Source of the DNA: Sphingomonas_D zeicaulis
GTDB taxonomy: Bacteria; Pseudomonadota; Alphaproteobacteria; Sphingomonadales; Sphingomonadaceae
Length of the DNA stretch: 64,000 bases
NCBI RefSeq assembly: GCF_050433225.1
Contig: NZ_JBNPXQ010000013.1
Coordinates: 1-64,000, forward strand
Direction: 5' to 3'
Numbering within the stretch: position 1 is the first letter of the stretch; each line of letters opens with the position of its first letter. A program made the translations under genes and the position numbers. The notes beneath the pieces are model-generated. The model searched no databases. It had not been told where the DNA came from and saw only the letters and a program-made list of their open reading frames with translations. Shown piece after piece: positions 1 through 9,002 of this stretch.

Positions 1-384
1 GCGCTCGCCCATCATCGCTTGGCGTCCTTCTGCATCTCGATGCTGAATCAGACACTCACCCCGAGTGCAAGGCCGACTTTTTCAACGGCATCGACAGAAA
101 CCCGCCGTTCGACATATCGCTGGCGAACGGCAGAAATGTCCCACGATAAGACGGCCCTTTCCGGCGGCAGTCGGACCAGGATGCGCCGTTCAAACACAAC
201 TGGTTTAACGGCCGCCCATGCCAAAACCTGGCGTTCACCTAAAGCCCGCTCCGCCCAACAAACCCGGGGGCGCCTCTAGAACCGGTGAAGCCCTTCATCC
301 GTCTGGCGCCGGAGATGTTCACCTTACATCTGAACGATGGCTGCTATGGTTGCCTTAGCGCTTCGCATCGGCCAGCACCGGGGC
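1..384. other. Left-edge spacer without a recognisable gene
   Basis: No reading frame here has a plausible start, ribosome site and protein-like composition. The only structured element I can see is a copy of the short interspersed repeat listed at 126-144. The stretch may be the decayed end of a neighbouring gene that lies outside the window. Confidence 0.5.
126..144 (+). repeat. Interspersed short repeat, copy A
   Basis: The 19 bases read AACGGCAGAAATGTCCCAC. Two further copies with the core GGCAGAAAAGTCCCA occur in spacers at 12425-12443 and 18889-18907. Similarity between this copy and the one at 12425 extends to the right (a GCCGG block, then GTCG..ACCA and ATGCGCCG), so these look like diverged copies of one longer element and not a chance match. 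Confidence 0.55.
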
Positions 385-2325
385 ATGGATCGAGCTTACT
401 TATCTCTTCCCGCTTCGGCGGTTCGCAGCGCCTCAGATGCCGAACTGTTCGGTCAGTTGGCCAAAAAATTGCCCTTCGCCCTCGAGCCAACGCAGTCAGC
501 AGCCTGGGAATACCAGATCATGCATCTTCGTTCGCTCGCCACGGCGCTGTCCAACGCTCACTTCTGTATGGAATTCCTAATCCCGCGCATGGGTCGACGC
601 GCCGACTTGATAGTTCTCAACGCCGGGATCGTCTTCGTGGTGGAGTATAAGGTAGGCGCTCGCCAGTTCGACAGATCAAGCTTGGACCAGGTTTATGGCT
701 ACGGCCTCGACCTCAAGCATTTCCACGAGGAGAGTCACAACGCGCCGATTGTGCCGATCTTGATCGCCACCCACGCCGGAATCGCCATCGACGCGCCGCA
801 GTGGGATCATGATCGTCTGGCCCGACCGATGAAGAGCTCAACTGATGGTCTTGCCACCCTTATTCAGCAGGTATCAGATCGCTATGCGTCCACGGAGATT
901 GCCCCCGCTGATTGGCTGGCAGGCCGCTATCGGCCCACACCTACCATCGTGGAAGCCGCTCAGGCACTTTATCGCGGCCATAATGTCGAAGAAATCTCGC
1001 GCTCCGAGGCCGGCGCACAGAACCTAACGCGCACAGCCGATTACGTTGCTCAGGCGATCGAGACCGCCAAGCACGATCATCAGAAGATCATCTGCTTCAT
1101 CACCGGCGTGCCGGGATCAGGCAAAACGCTCGCTGGCCTCAATCTCGCCACCGCCCGCCAGCGTGCGCACTCCGACGAACATGCGGTTTTTCTCTCAGGC
1201 AACGGTCCGTTGGTGGAGGTCTTGCGCGAGGCGCTGACTCTCGATGCGATCGCCAAGAAAAAGGATACGGGCAACCGCGCCGCTCGCGCCGAGGAATACC
1301 GGCAAGCCTGCGCGTTCATCCAAAACATCCATCACTTCCGCGACGATGCGCTGGCAACGACCCGCGCCCCCATCGAAAAGGTCGCGGTGTTCGATGAAGC
1401 CCAGCGCGCTTGGAACCATGAGCAGACCTCAAAGTTCATGCAGCAGAAAAAGGGCCAGATCGGCTTTTCGATGTCCGAGCCCGAATTTCTGCTCAGCGCG
1501 ATGGACCGGCATGCGGACTGGTGCGCCATCGTGTGCTTGGTCGGCGGAGGCCAGGAAATCAATACCGGCGAGGCAGGTATCGAGGAATGGCTACGCGCGC
1601 TCGAAAAATCCTTTCCGCATTGGCAGGCACACGTCCCGGAGACGCTACAGCATACATGCCAGCTTGCCGATGAGGTCCTTGCGCCCGACCTGCATCTCGC
1701 AACCTCCATCCGCTCGTTCCGCGCCGAAAAGCTCTCCGATTTCATTGGACATGTGATCGACGGCAACGTTGAAGCCGCCAAGCAGATCACAGCGGACCTT
1801 CCAAGCTATCCGCTTCTCATTACCCGCGACCTGGCGGCGGCACGCGGTTGGCTGCGCTCACAACGCCGAGGGGCGGAAAGCGCGGGTCTTCTCGCATCGT
1901 CCAACGCTGCGCGGCTCAAACCGCATGGCGTGTTCGTGAAGGCCAAGATCGAGCCCGCCAGATGGTTTCTCGCGCCGCCTGATGATGTCCGGTCCGCCGA
2001 TGCCCTTGAGGATGTTGCTACCGAATTCGACGTGCAGGGTTTGGAGCTCGATTGGGCATGCGTGTGCTGGGATGGCAACCTGCGCCGCGGTGATGGATGG
2101 GAAAAGCTGCGTTTTCGGGGCACGCGCTGGGAATCGGTGAGCGACCCGACCAGCCAAGCGTATCTGGCGAACGCTTATCGTGTGCTGCTGACGCGAGCGC
2201 GGCAAGGGCTCGTTATCTTTGTCCCAGATGGCGACGTGACCGACGCAACACGCCCTCCCGCCGTATACGACGCGATCTATGCGTTCTTGCGCTCCTGCGG
2301 GTTCTCAGAGCTGCCTACCGTCTAG
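385..2325 (+). CDS. DUF2075 helicase-like ATPase with N-terminal nuclease-like motif
   Basis: A 646-residue protein of the DUF2075 family (Schlafen group 3-like DNA/RNA helicase domain). Walker A GVPGSGKT lies at about residues 241-248, Walker B VFDEAQ at about 335-340, and a C-terminal superfamily-1 signature (FDVQGLELD, then VLLTRARQG) near 550-620. Ahead of the ATPase, an ADLIV...VVEYK pattern (D74, E87, K89) resembles the core of PD-(D/E)XK nucleases. An in-frame start at 337 exists; I chose the ATG at 385 because the protein then begins MDRAYLS as I expect for the family. Members of this family are often found in defence islands, and the genes at 5487-12196 fit that setting, but its role here is inferred. 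Confidence 0.85.
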   Translation: MDRAYLSLPASAVRSASDAELFGQLAKKLPFALEPTQSAAWEYQIMHLRSLATALSNAHFCMEFLIPRMGRRADLIVLNAGIVFVVEYKVGARQFDRSSLDQVYGYGLDLKHFHEESHNAPIVPILIATHAGIAIDAPQWDHDRLARPMKSSTDGLATLIQQVSDRYASTEIAPADWLAGRYRPTPTIVEAAQALYRGHNVEEISRSEAGAQNLTRTADYVAQAIETAKHDHQKIICFITGVPGSGKTLAGLNLATARQRAHSDEHAVFLSGNGPLVEVLREALTLDAIAKKKDTGNRAARAEEYRQACAFIQNIHHFRDDALATTRAPIEKVAVFDEAQRAWNHEQTSKFMQQKKGQIGFSMSEPEFLLSAMDRHADWCAIVCLVGGGQEINTGEAGIEEWLRALEKSFPHWQAHVPETLQHTCQLADEVLAPDLHLATSIRSFRAEKLSDFIGHVIDGNVEAAKQITADLPSYPLLITRDLAAARGWLRSQRRGAESAGLLASSNAARLKPHGVFVKAKIEPARWFLAPPDDVRSADALEDVATEFDVQGLELDWACVCWDGNLRRGDGWEKLRFRGTRWESVSDPTSQAYLANAYRVLLTRARQGLVIFVPDGDVTDATRPPAVYDAIYAFLRSCGFSELPTV

Positions 2326-2935
2326 CAGCTAAAGGGGGCGTAACGCGGGATGGCATGGCCACCTTCGACCTGTGCGCAAGACAGATCGACCTCGCCAACC
2401 GAACACCGCGCCACAGTCCGTCCGTAACGGTCAGTATCGGTCTTGCGGCAGTTCACCTTGCTCCATCGCACAAGCCGACGCAGGTTGGCGGTGCTTGCGC
2501 ATGGGTCGCTAGGAGCGGAATCCCGCCCGGGACGCCTCCGCGCTTGGCTGCAGTTCGTCTCTTATGCCTTGGTCGCCTTTGGAATTTGCGCACGGTGCCC
2601 ATGAGCCACTTCATTTCACGGACACGACTGCGAAAAAAGTCGGGTGCCGCGTTCCTTACCCTTTCCCCTTGTTGTGCCTCCGCCCGCTGTCGGGCAATCC
2701 GGCATGACCATGATCGCGTTTCACGCCCCAGCCGCCGACGCTCCGGAATTGGCACTGTCGCCTTTGCATCGCGCCGCCATGCTGGACGCTGCCGGTGGCC
2801 GCAGGTGCTCCGTCCGGTTTCGGGCAGCGCCTCGGGCCGTCGAGAGGACTGGATTTGGCGCAAAGCGGACGCGAGGCGTGTGCCGAACGGCTCTCCAGCG
2901 CCGGAGTGAGGTCACCACCCACGCAGTGGTGATTT
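2326..2935. other. Gene-free spacer
   Basis: Overlapping reading frames on both strands are arginine-rich and lack ribosome sites or recognisable motifs; I regard them as non-coding. Near 2861 there is a CAAAGCGGACG block, the same core as the repeats at 18814 and 55878. Confidence 0.5.
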
Positions 2936-3127
2936 TTACCGTTCTACAGACCGGGGAAGTCTGCGCGTATTGGCACGATGATGTTTTCCATCAGATCGAA
3001 TATCGTTGCACCGGGTCGCTATTTTTACGCTCCGATCTTCATCAGCGATGAATGGGATTAGCCTTGCCAATTCACTGGCCGCCTTATCGGCCGTCACAAC
3101 GATCTCAAAAGCAATCGCCCTGTCCAT
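2936..3127 (-). CDS. Small hypothetical protein
   Basis: A 63-residue frame beginning MDRAIAFEIVVTADKAASE, acidic in the middle and basic at the end. The ATG at 3127 is preceded by GTGGGGGTGAACTG, which offers a G-rich ribosome site at suitable distance. I do not recognise a family. It lies beside an IS5 remnant, so it could be a survivor of an otherwise decayed region or simply an open frame by chance. Confidence 0.35.
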   Translation of the reverse strand: MDRAIAFEIVVTADKAASELARLIPFIADEDRSVKIATRCNDIRSDGKHHRANTRRLPRSVER

Positions 3128-3169
3128 CAGTTCACCCCCACAAGACAGCTACATTTATAATCAACCGCG

Positions 3170-3345
3170 CACTATTACGACGGTGGTGCGCGGGCCATAG
3201 CGCTCGGGCAAATCGCGCGTCGGCGCTCCCGACCAAAGCACCAAAAGATGCCGTCAGCACGCGGCGATCATCAACGCGTGGCACGCCTCTTGGTTTGTTG
3301 GGCAAGAGCAGTTCGATCACGCGACATTCGAGGTCGGTCAGGCAT
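3170..3345 (-). pseudogene. IS5-family transposase remnant (N-terminal part)
   Basis: Read on the minus strand, one frame gives ELLLPNKPRGVPRVDDRRV and a second frame continues with VLWSGAPTRDLPERYGPRTT. Together they match the N-terminal domain of IS5-type transposases (expected: LLPxxxRGxPRxDDRRVxxGIxxVLRxGAPWRDLPERYGPxTT). The change of frame and absence of a catalytic domain show a frameshifted, truncated fossil. No terminal repeats are visible. Confidence 0.75.
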
Positions 3346-3512
3346 ATCGGCTCATGTGCAGCGTCACCCATAAATTGACGCCGGAGCGAAACTGTCAACT
3401 GCTGTGCATACGCAAAGCCACTTGCCATTGGCGTGGGCCCTTCAACGTCCTACAAGGTCAATAGACCGAGTTCCGCGATCATCTAGGACCGCGTGACCGA
3501 TAGAAAGCGAGG

Positions 3513-3761
3513 GTGGAGCGCTTGCGATTCCCGATGACTATGAAAATCATGGCTGCGGTCCTTGTTCTGACCGTCACTTCCATGAGTTTATACGAGACAT
3601 ATAATGTTTCCCAAGTGTTTGATGCCATGCCGCTTTTGAGCGGTGCGCGATTGACTGTCGAAGCGAGAATTTACCAAGGGATCTGCGGCCTGCTTGCCGC
3701 GGCGTCGGCAATCTATCTGATGCGGGCCATCTTAGGCATTTGGCGTAGCCACCGCTTGTGA
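3513..3761 (+). CDS. Small membrane protein, unknown function
   Basis: Up to 82 residues from a GTG at 3513; ATG codons at 3534 and 3540 are alternative starts and would place the first hydrophobic helix (KIMAAVLVLTVTSMSL) directly at the N terminus. A second helix (GICGLLAAASAIYLMRAILG) precedes a short basic tail, so two membrane spans with both ends in the cytoplasm are likely. No family recognised. It sits just left of the IS3 element. Confidence 0.5.
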   Translation: MERLRFPMTMKIMAAVLVLTVTSMSLYETYNVSQVFDAMPLLSGARLTVEARIYQGICGLLAAASAIYLMRAILGIWRSHRL

Positions 3762-3882
3762 CGTTGGCCTAGCATTGGGCCAATGGTGAAGTTTCACCCT
3801 ATCTCAACCGTGCCGAATTATGAGGTAACAACCTCGTCGGATGTGAACCGCCCCGGGATTGCCGGAGGCCATTCGGCTTAAA

Positions 3883-4788
3883 TTATGCGGCCATGGAGGT
3901 ATCGTCCAGCATAGCGTAATAGCGCTCCTCCGCTTCGGCAGGTGGAATATTGCCAATGGGCGCGAGGAGCCGGCGGTTGTTGAACCAGTTCACCCATTCG
4001 AGCGTGGCGTATTCAACGGCCTCGACGGATCGCCACGGACCTCGCCGGTGGATCACCTCGGCCTTGTAAAGGCCGTTTATCGTCTCAGCCAAAGCGTTAT
4101 CATAGCTGTCGCCTACGCTGCCCACCGATGGCTCGATCCCAGCTTCGGCAAGGCGCTCGGTATACTTGATCGAGACGTATTGGCTGCCACGATCGCTGTG
4201 GTGGATCAGGCCGCCGCGATGAGCAGGACGCCGATCATGGATCGCCTGCTCGAGGGCATCGAGCACGAAGCTGGCATGCGCCGTCCTGCTTACCCGCCAG
4301 CCCACGATATAGCGGGCATAGACGTCGATCACGAAGGCCACGTAGACGAACCCCGACCACGTCGCGACGTAGGTGAAGTCCGATACCCACAGCATGTTCG
4401 GCGCCGGCGCATGGAACTGCCCGTTCACCTGGTCGAGCGGGCAAGGCGCGGCCTTGTCGCTCATCGTCGTACGCACCGGCTTACCGCGGATCACGCCCTG
4501 CAAGCCAAGATCGCGCATCAGCCGTTCCACAGTGCACCGAGCTATATCAAAGCCTTCGCGCCGCATCTGTCGCCACACCTTTCGCACGCCATAGACGCCG
4601 AAGTTCTCGGCGAAGACGCGTACCACCTCCGGCTTCAACATCTGATCACGCTGAGCACGCGACGATAATCGCGAGGGATCGCGCCGCTGCCCCAGCTGCT
4701 CATGGTAGGTGGATGGGGCGATCGGCAGAACCCGGCAGATCGGCTCGACCCCATAGTATCCGCGATGCTCGTCGATAAACGCGATCAT
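3883..4788 (-). CDS. IS3-family transposase OrfB (DDE catalytic subunit)
   Basis: A 301-residue integrase-core protein. An HTH_21-like N-terminal part (GVYGVRKVWRQMRREG) is followed by an rve domain with the catalytic triad D in VSDFTY, D in HHSDRGSQY and E in NALAETING, with the usual spacing. Its ATG overlaps the orfA stop by four bases (ATGA). IS3 elements normally make an OrfAB fusion by -1 frameshifting on an A-rich slippery run, but none is present at this junction, so coupled re-initiation or an unusual slip site must be considered. Confidence 0.95.
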   Translation of the reverse strand: MIAFIDEHRGYYGVEPICRVLPIAPSTYHEQLGQRRDPSRLSSRAQRDQMLKPEVVRVFAENFGVYGVRKVWRQMRREGFDIARCTVERLMRDLGLQGVIRGKPVRTTMSDKAAPCPLDQVNGQFHAPAPNMLWVSDFTYVATWSGFVYVAFVIDVYARYIVGWRVSRTAHASFVLDALEQAIHDRRPAHRGGLIHHSDRGSQYVSIKYTERLAEAGIEPSVGSVGDSYDNALAETINGLYKAEVIHRRGPWRSVEAVEYATLEWVNWFNNRRLLAPIGNIPPAEAEERYYAMLDDTSMAA

Positions 4789-5111
4789 CGCTTGAACGGG
4801 CGGTCGAGCTCCGCCTGGGCAAAATATGCCGACGCCTTGCGCAGGATCTCGTTGGCCTGGCGCAGCTCGCGGTTCTCGCGCTCCAGCGCCTTGAGCTTGT
4901 CAGCCACATCGGTGGGCACGCCGGCTCGTTTGCCGCTGTTCACCTCGGCCTTCTTCACCCACTCCAGCAGCGTGTGCCCCGAACAGCCGATCTTCTCGGC
5001 AATGGATGTGATCGCCGCCCAGCGAGACGGATGGTCACCTTCGTGGTCCAGCACCATGCGGACCGCCCGCTCACGAACCTCCGGTGCAAACTTGTTCGTC
5101 GTCTTGCTCAT
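4785..5111 (-). CDS. IS3-family transposase OrfA (DNA-binding subunit)
   Basis: A 108-residue protein with an HTH_Tnp_1 domain (FAPEVRERAVRMV, then TSIAEKIGCSGHTLLEWVKK) and a C-terminal leucine-rich coiled coil (DKLKALERENRELRQANEIL) typical of IS3 OrfA. It recognises the element's ends and dimerises with OrfAB. It lies directly inside the right inverted repeat and upstream of orfB. Confidence 0.95.
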   Translation of the reverse strand: MSKTTNKFAPEVRERAVRMVLDHEGDHPSRWAAITSIAEKIGCSGHTLLEWVKKAEVNSGKRAGVPTDVADKLKALERENRELRQANEILRKASAYFAQAELDRPFKR

Positions 5112-5133
5112 CGTAGACCCTCACTCTCAGGAG

Positions 5134-5415
5134 TTAGGGCCTCCGACAATCCCGGGGCGGTTCAGTGATCCGGAATGGCGTGCCTTCGAGGCAGCGCTTC
5201 GGATACTCCGCAAATCGATCGGATTTCAGATTGCAGCACCGGCCACATCCTATAGCCTTCCCATTCAGGATGAATTTGCCGAATATCAGCCGATGATCCA
5301 GGATAACGCGGGACCTTTCGCCGTCTTGCCGCAGGAGTTCGGCGCTGGCGACGCCTCGGCGTACGCTAAGGATCGACAGACCATCGGCTTTCCACCTGAA
5401 ATGCTCGATAGGCAC
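5134..5415 (-). other. Possible small ORF cut by the IS3 element
   Basis: A minus-strand frame starting at a GTG (MPIEHFRWKADGLSIL...) runs to the edge of the IS and ends inside its terminal repeat. Joining the two IS flanks would let the frame continue about a dozen codons before a stop near 3793. No family is recognised and no good ribosome site is seen, so this may be chance. The remaining 5416-5486 holds nothing I recognise. Confidence 0.22.
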
Positions 5416-5486
5416 ATTATTGGTCGATAGGTCGTCCGGTGGGAGTGGTGAATGGGCACGTTCGCGCCACCCGCCTCATTGTAGCG

Positions 5487-8400
5487 TCACCACAACATGT
5501 GGCGCAGGAGTTCCTTCGTTTTTGGGAGTTGCTCTTGGGTCTGGAGATTGACGTCGTAAGCCGCGCTCACAAGAGCTGAGAGAAATTCGACAAGGACGAT
5601 TTCGAAGGCGCCAGCACGCTCATCGCCCGGGGGCATGGCGGCCGGAGCACCGTCGTTACAGAAAGCCGTGATGCGGGGTGGCCCCTCTTCCCGATGGCCG
5701 AAGCCCACAAAGGTGACGGCTCGGTCTTGGAGATGAGGCTGGACAGTCGCCAATAGGCTTGGGCCTACCGAAGAAAGGCTGGTCGTCATTACGTCGAAGG
5801 CGGCCGGATTTCTCGCATAGGGCGCAATGAAATCACGGCTTACCCGCTCATCGCAGCCGGCAAGAAACGCGCTGAGGCAGAGCGCAACGTAGGTGGCTTC
5901 GACGCTTTCGTCGGCGGCTGAAATCGTGAACAGGAACATCTGTCCCGATCCAATTTCGAGCACCAACTGAACACCGAGGGTGGGTATCTCGCGGAGCCGG
6001 ATTTGCTGGTCGCCCTCAAGACATAGCGTCGCGATCGTCAACATCTCGGCGCGCGTCAGTTCATAGGGGGCTGTGAAGGCCAAGAGGTTGAGCAGGAAAA
6101 GGGCACGGTTCTGGTGGCCTGCCGCAATCTTGCGGTCGGCAACGATGCGAAGGCAGCGATCAAGCGCTGCGCTGAGATAGGCCTTGGGGATCGCAGCGAT
6201 CAGATGTCGGACCAGGATTGACGAGGTCGCCGCGGCAACGTCGGGCACTGCCTGTTCGAGCATCGCAGCAGCAGCTTCCGCCCACAAAGCCAATGGCGGA
6301 GATTGGCGGTCGACCGCTTTCCCCCGAGCGACGAGCATCACCCGCATGGCAAGGTCGAAGGGCAGCTCGAACGCACCATGGGCCAATTGCCGTTCGAGCT
6401 TGTGCGCGTTGTCGAGATCGCCGGCTGCCCGGAATAGCGCCACGCCTCGTGCTCGTGTCTCCCAGCCTTCACCTTCGCGTCCGAGGCTGATCAACGCCGT
6501 GCCGAGCTCGTCATAGGCGTCGGCATGGTCGTGCGACCCGAGGCTGTTTTCGAATATTGCGATGGCGCGGCGAGCCAGTTGGACGGCCTGCTCGGCATGT
6601 CCCTGAGCTTCGACACCTGTCGCGCTTTCGGCAAGCGAATTATGGCAAGCTGCGGCAAGGCGCGCAGCGCGCCCGTCGATTTCCGGTCGTGAGACCGCAC
6701 GCCCCTCAACGCCTGCCGCCTCGTAGGCAATGAGGGCATCGACATATCGGCCGTCATCTCGAAGCGTGTTGCCGAGCGCCATCTGATTGATGGCGACAAG
6801 ACGACGATCTCCGAGTGTCTCACCAATGGCGATGGCTTCCCGGGAAACCTCTTCCGCTTCCTTGTAGCGCCCTTCGTCGCGATAACGGCGATTGAGAATA
6901 TTGCACATCCAGGCACGTTCTCGCGCCTGGCCTCGCTGGGGCCGAAGGGTAGCGAGAAGCTGCTCGCCTTCCGCAGCGGTTGCAGTGCTGGCGAGAAGCA
7001 CACCGGCGAGATTGCGAATCGCAAGCTCCTGGCCATAGGCGTCTTCATGCGCCTCGAAGATTTCGAGGGCACGGCGAAAGCGGGGTTCGGCCTCATCTTG
7101 TCGGTTGACCGCTTGAAACGCGACGCCTTCTTCGACCAGCAACCGGGCTACGCTGTGCAGGTCGCCAGCCTCTTCGTGACGATTGCGAATGCGCTCCACT
7201 TCACCGAGAGTCTCGGGAGACATGGCAGTCTGAAGGGCATAGGTCGCGGCAAACTCCGCAACGAAGTCGATGAGAACCTCATCGCCAATCGTCTCGGCAA
7301 CCGCCCGGGCTTCGGCCAAGAGAGGAGCGCAGTGCGCGGTATCATGAGAACTGCTCGCTATCTGCGCCAGCGATACGAGGGTTTGCACAAGCGAGGTCCG
7401 GTCTCCCGACGTCCGATAATGGTCGGCGAGGAACTGCTGCGCAGTTACAAAATGCGTGATCGAGCCCGAGTACAGGATTTCGCGCAGCGACCGCTCCGCC
7501 TGGATGACAGCAAGTTCGTCATTCGCGAGGTGTGCCATCTGAAACGCCAGCCATCCCCGGCCGGTCGAATCGAACAACCTGACGAGCTTGCGCGCGACTG
7601 CATCGAAGAACTGCGCTCGCTCCTGCGCGACGACCACCAATTCGGCAGCCCAAGCGTCGTGCAACAAGGAATAGCCGGATGCGTCCTCCACAACGAGGTC
7701 ATCGAGAGATGCCATCTCATCGCTAAGCGAGGTTAGGTCCGTCGCACTGTCGGCAAGGAACGAGATGTCAGTCAGGGACAAAGGCGCACCGCTGAGCGCC
7801 AGACAGGCAATGATCTCTCGGCGCCGACCCTTGAGCGCCAGATACCGTTCCCTGAGCGTAACCGCGTTTCCAGCCTCGTCGCGGAGCGGTCGGATGGCAG
7901 AGCGCACCGCGAGTGGCAGCGTCGTCGTCGCAGCGGGCAGTTCCGCTATATGACGCTGGGCGTCCGCATCGACCACGGTCTCGAGCAGGGCAAGCTCCTC
8001 CTGGGTAAAGCCCTCGACTTGAAGGGAGCCGCCACGAAATCCCGCCGGCTGTTCACGCGATCCGATGACAACGACGCCCGAAGCCGTTTCCTGCATCATG
8101 GTAGCCAGTTCGGACCATAGCAGATCGCCGTCACTGGGGTCATCGATCACCAGGGGCCATGTGGTTGCGCCGCGCCACGCCTGGGCAAATGTATCTCGCG
8201 CTTCTTCGAACGTCTCAGGATTCGACGGATTGGCCGTATTGCCGATGAGAGCGTCTGCGGCTTTCGCGAGGAGAGCACGTGGATCAAGCCCGCGCCCGTT
8301 CACATAGGGCAAGCCAACATCCGCAGCATATTGAGCGAGTGCCACGGACTTTCCGACGCCTGCAACACCGGACACACTGACCGCGCGGTAGTGGGTGACG

Positions 8401-9002
8401 AGCCCTCGCAGTGCGGCGTCCAGTCCTGCACGCCGGATGTAGTAAGGAGCGGTCTTGAAGATGGCGTCCAGCGTGGCCTGCGGGGCGATGGCGCGCTGAT
8501 CGGCAGCGATCCGGCGAAGGGTGAAGGTCTGCGCAAGCAGGGTCACGATATCGGCGTGAATGACGGAGGTAAGATCCTCATCCGCATCGAAGAAGTAGGC
8601 AGTTTGTTGACCGAGGATGTCATCAACGATCGCCGTCAGCCGCGGATCACGGTCGGCGCGCTTCTCGATATAGGCGAGCAACCCGAGGTTCAGCCGCCGA
8701 ATTTCGACATATTCATCCTCAAGGCCCGAAAGCGTCTGCCCATTTGCCTCATCGACCCAGCCATAGCTCGCGCGATAGATGCCGATCGCAAGCTGGCTTC
8801 GCCGCAGACGTCCCAGATAGAGCGCTTGCGGGCGATAGGTCCGCGCGCCTTCGCGCTCGAATACGAATGGGTCGAAACCAAGGGACTGAATCGCCGCCCT
8901 GGCCTCGCGACGTTGCTTCGCGCACTCCTCGATCGTGGAGGAAACGAAGATCGAGAGTCGTTCCATCTGTCCCGCAAGGGCGTCGTCGCCGCGATCAGGC
9001 AT
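5487..9002 (-). CDS. DUF4062-STAND NTPase-TPR protein, probable defence sensor
   Basis: A 1171-residue three-part protein. Residues about 13-165 form a DUF4062 domain (ERLSIFVSSTIEECAKQRRE). A STAND-type P-loop ATPase follows, with Walker A GVAGVGKS near 212-219, Walker B PLVIDD near 283-288 and a VVVIGSREQ strand near 310. Residues about 500-880 are helical TPR-like repeats (DEAEPRFRRALEIFEAHED, RYKEAEEVSREAIAIGETL). The last 280 residues are unassigned. I chose the ATG at 9002, which overlaps the stop of the upstream gene by eight bases, over one at 9038. Tripartite STAND ATPases commonly sense an invader through repeats and fire an N-terminal effector; that role here is inferred from architecture. 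Confidence 0.85.
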   Translation of the reverse strand: MPDRGDDALAGQMERLSIFVSSTIEECAKQRREARAAIQSLGFDPFVFEREGARTYRPQALYLGRLRRSQLAIGIYRASYGWVDEANGQTLSGLEDEYVEIRRLNLGLLAYIEKRADRDPRLTAIVDDILGQQTAYFFDADEDLTSVIHADIVTLLAQTFTLRRIAADQRAIAPQATLDAIFKTAPYYIRRAGLDAALRGLVTHYRAVSVSGVAGVGKSVALAQYAADVGLPYVNGRGLDPRALLAKAADALIGNTANPSNPETFEEARDTFAQAWRGATTWPLVIDDPSDGDLLWSELATMMQETASGVVVIGSREQPAGFRGGSLQVEGFTQEELALLETVVDADAQRHIAELPAATTTLPLAVRSAIRPLRDEAGNAVTLRERYLALKGRRREIIACLALSGAPLSLTDISFLADSATDLTSLSDEMASLDDLVVEDASGYSLLHDAWAAELVVVAQERAQFFDAVARKLVRLFDSTGRGWLAFQMAHLANDELAVIQAERSLREILYSGSITHFVTAQQFLADHYRTSGDRTSLVQTLVSLAQIASSSHDTAHCAPLLAEARAVAETIGDEVLIDFVAEFAATYALQTAMSPETLGEVERIRNRHEEAGDLHSVARLLVEEGVAFQAVNRQDEAEPRFRRALEIFEAHEDAYGQELAIRNLAGVLLASTATAAEGEQLLATLRPQRGQARERAWMCNILNRRYRDEGRYKEAEEVSREAIAIGETLGDRRLVAINQMALGNTLRDDGRYVDALIAYEAAGVEGRAVSRPEIDGRAARLAAACHNSLAESATGVEAQGHAEQAVQLARRAIAIFENSLGSHDHADAYDELGTALISLGREGEGWETRARGVALFRAAGDLDNAHKLERQLAHGAFELPFDLAMRVMLVARGKAVDRQSPPLALWAEAAAAMLEQAVPDVAAATSSILVRHLIAAIPKAYLSAALDRCLRIVADRKIAAGHQNRALFLLNLLAFTAPYELTRAEMLTIATLCLEGDQQIRLREIPTLGVQLVLEIGSGQMFLFTISAADESVEATYVALCLSAFLAGCDERVSRDFIAPYARNPAAFDVMTTSLSSVGPSLLATVQPHLQDRAVTFVGFGHREEGPPRITAFCNDGAPAAMPPGDERAGAFEIVLVEFLSALVSAAYDVNLQTQEQLPKTKELLRHMLW

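Larger units (their letters stand above)
3844..5164 (-). mobile_element. IS3-family insertion sequence, apparently complete
   Basis: A 1321-bp element with orfA and orfB read leftward, framed by 27-bp inverted repeats. The left end begins TGAACCGCCCCGGGATTG at 3844 and the right end is its reverse complement finishing at 5164; 26 of 27 positions agree. Both ORFs are intact with all catalytic residues, so it may be active. I see no clear target duplication: the flanks are ATG on the left and GTG on the right. Confidence 0.93.

Noticed and set aside
2097..2909. A 270-codon plus-strand frame overlapping the helicase end
   Set aside because: It starts inside the helicase in another frame and its second half has no protein-like pattern.
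4781..4800. Programmed -1 frameshift site in the IS3 element
   Set aside because: The overlap region has no A-rich or X-XXY-YYZ slippery heptamer on the minus strand; only an ATGA overlap is present.
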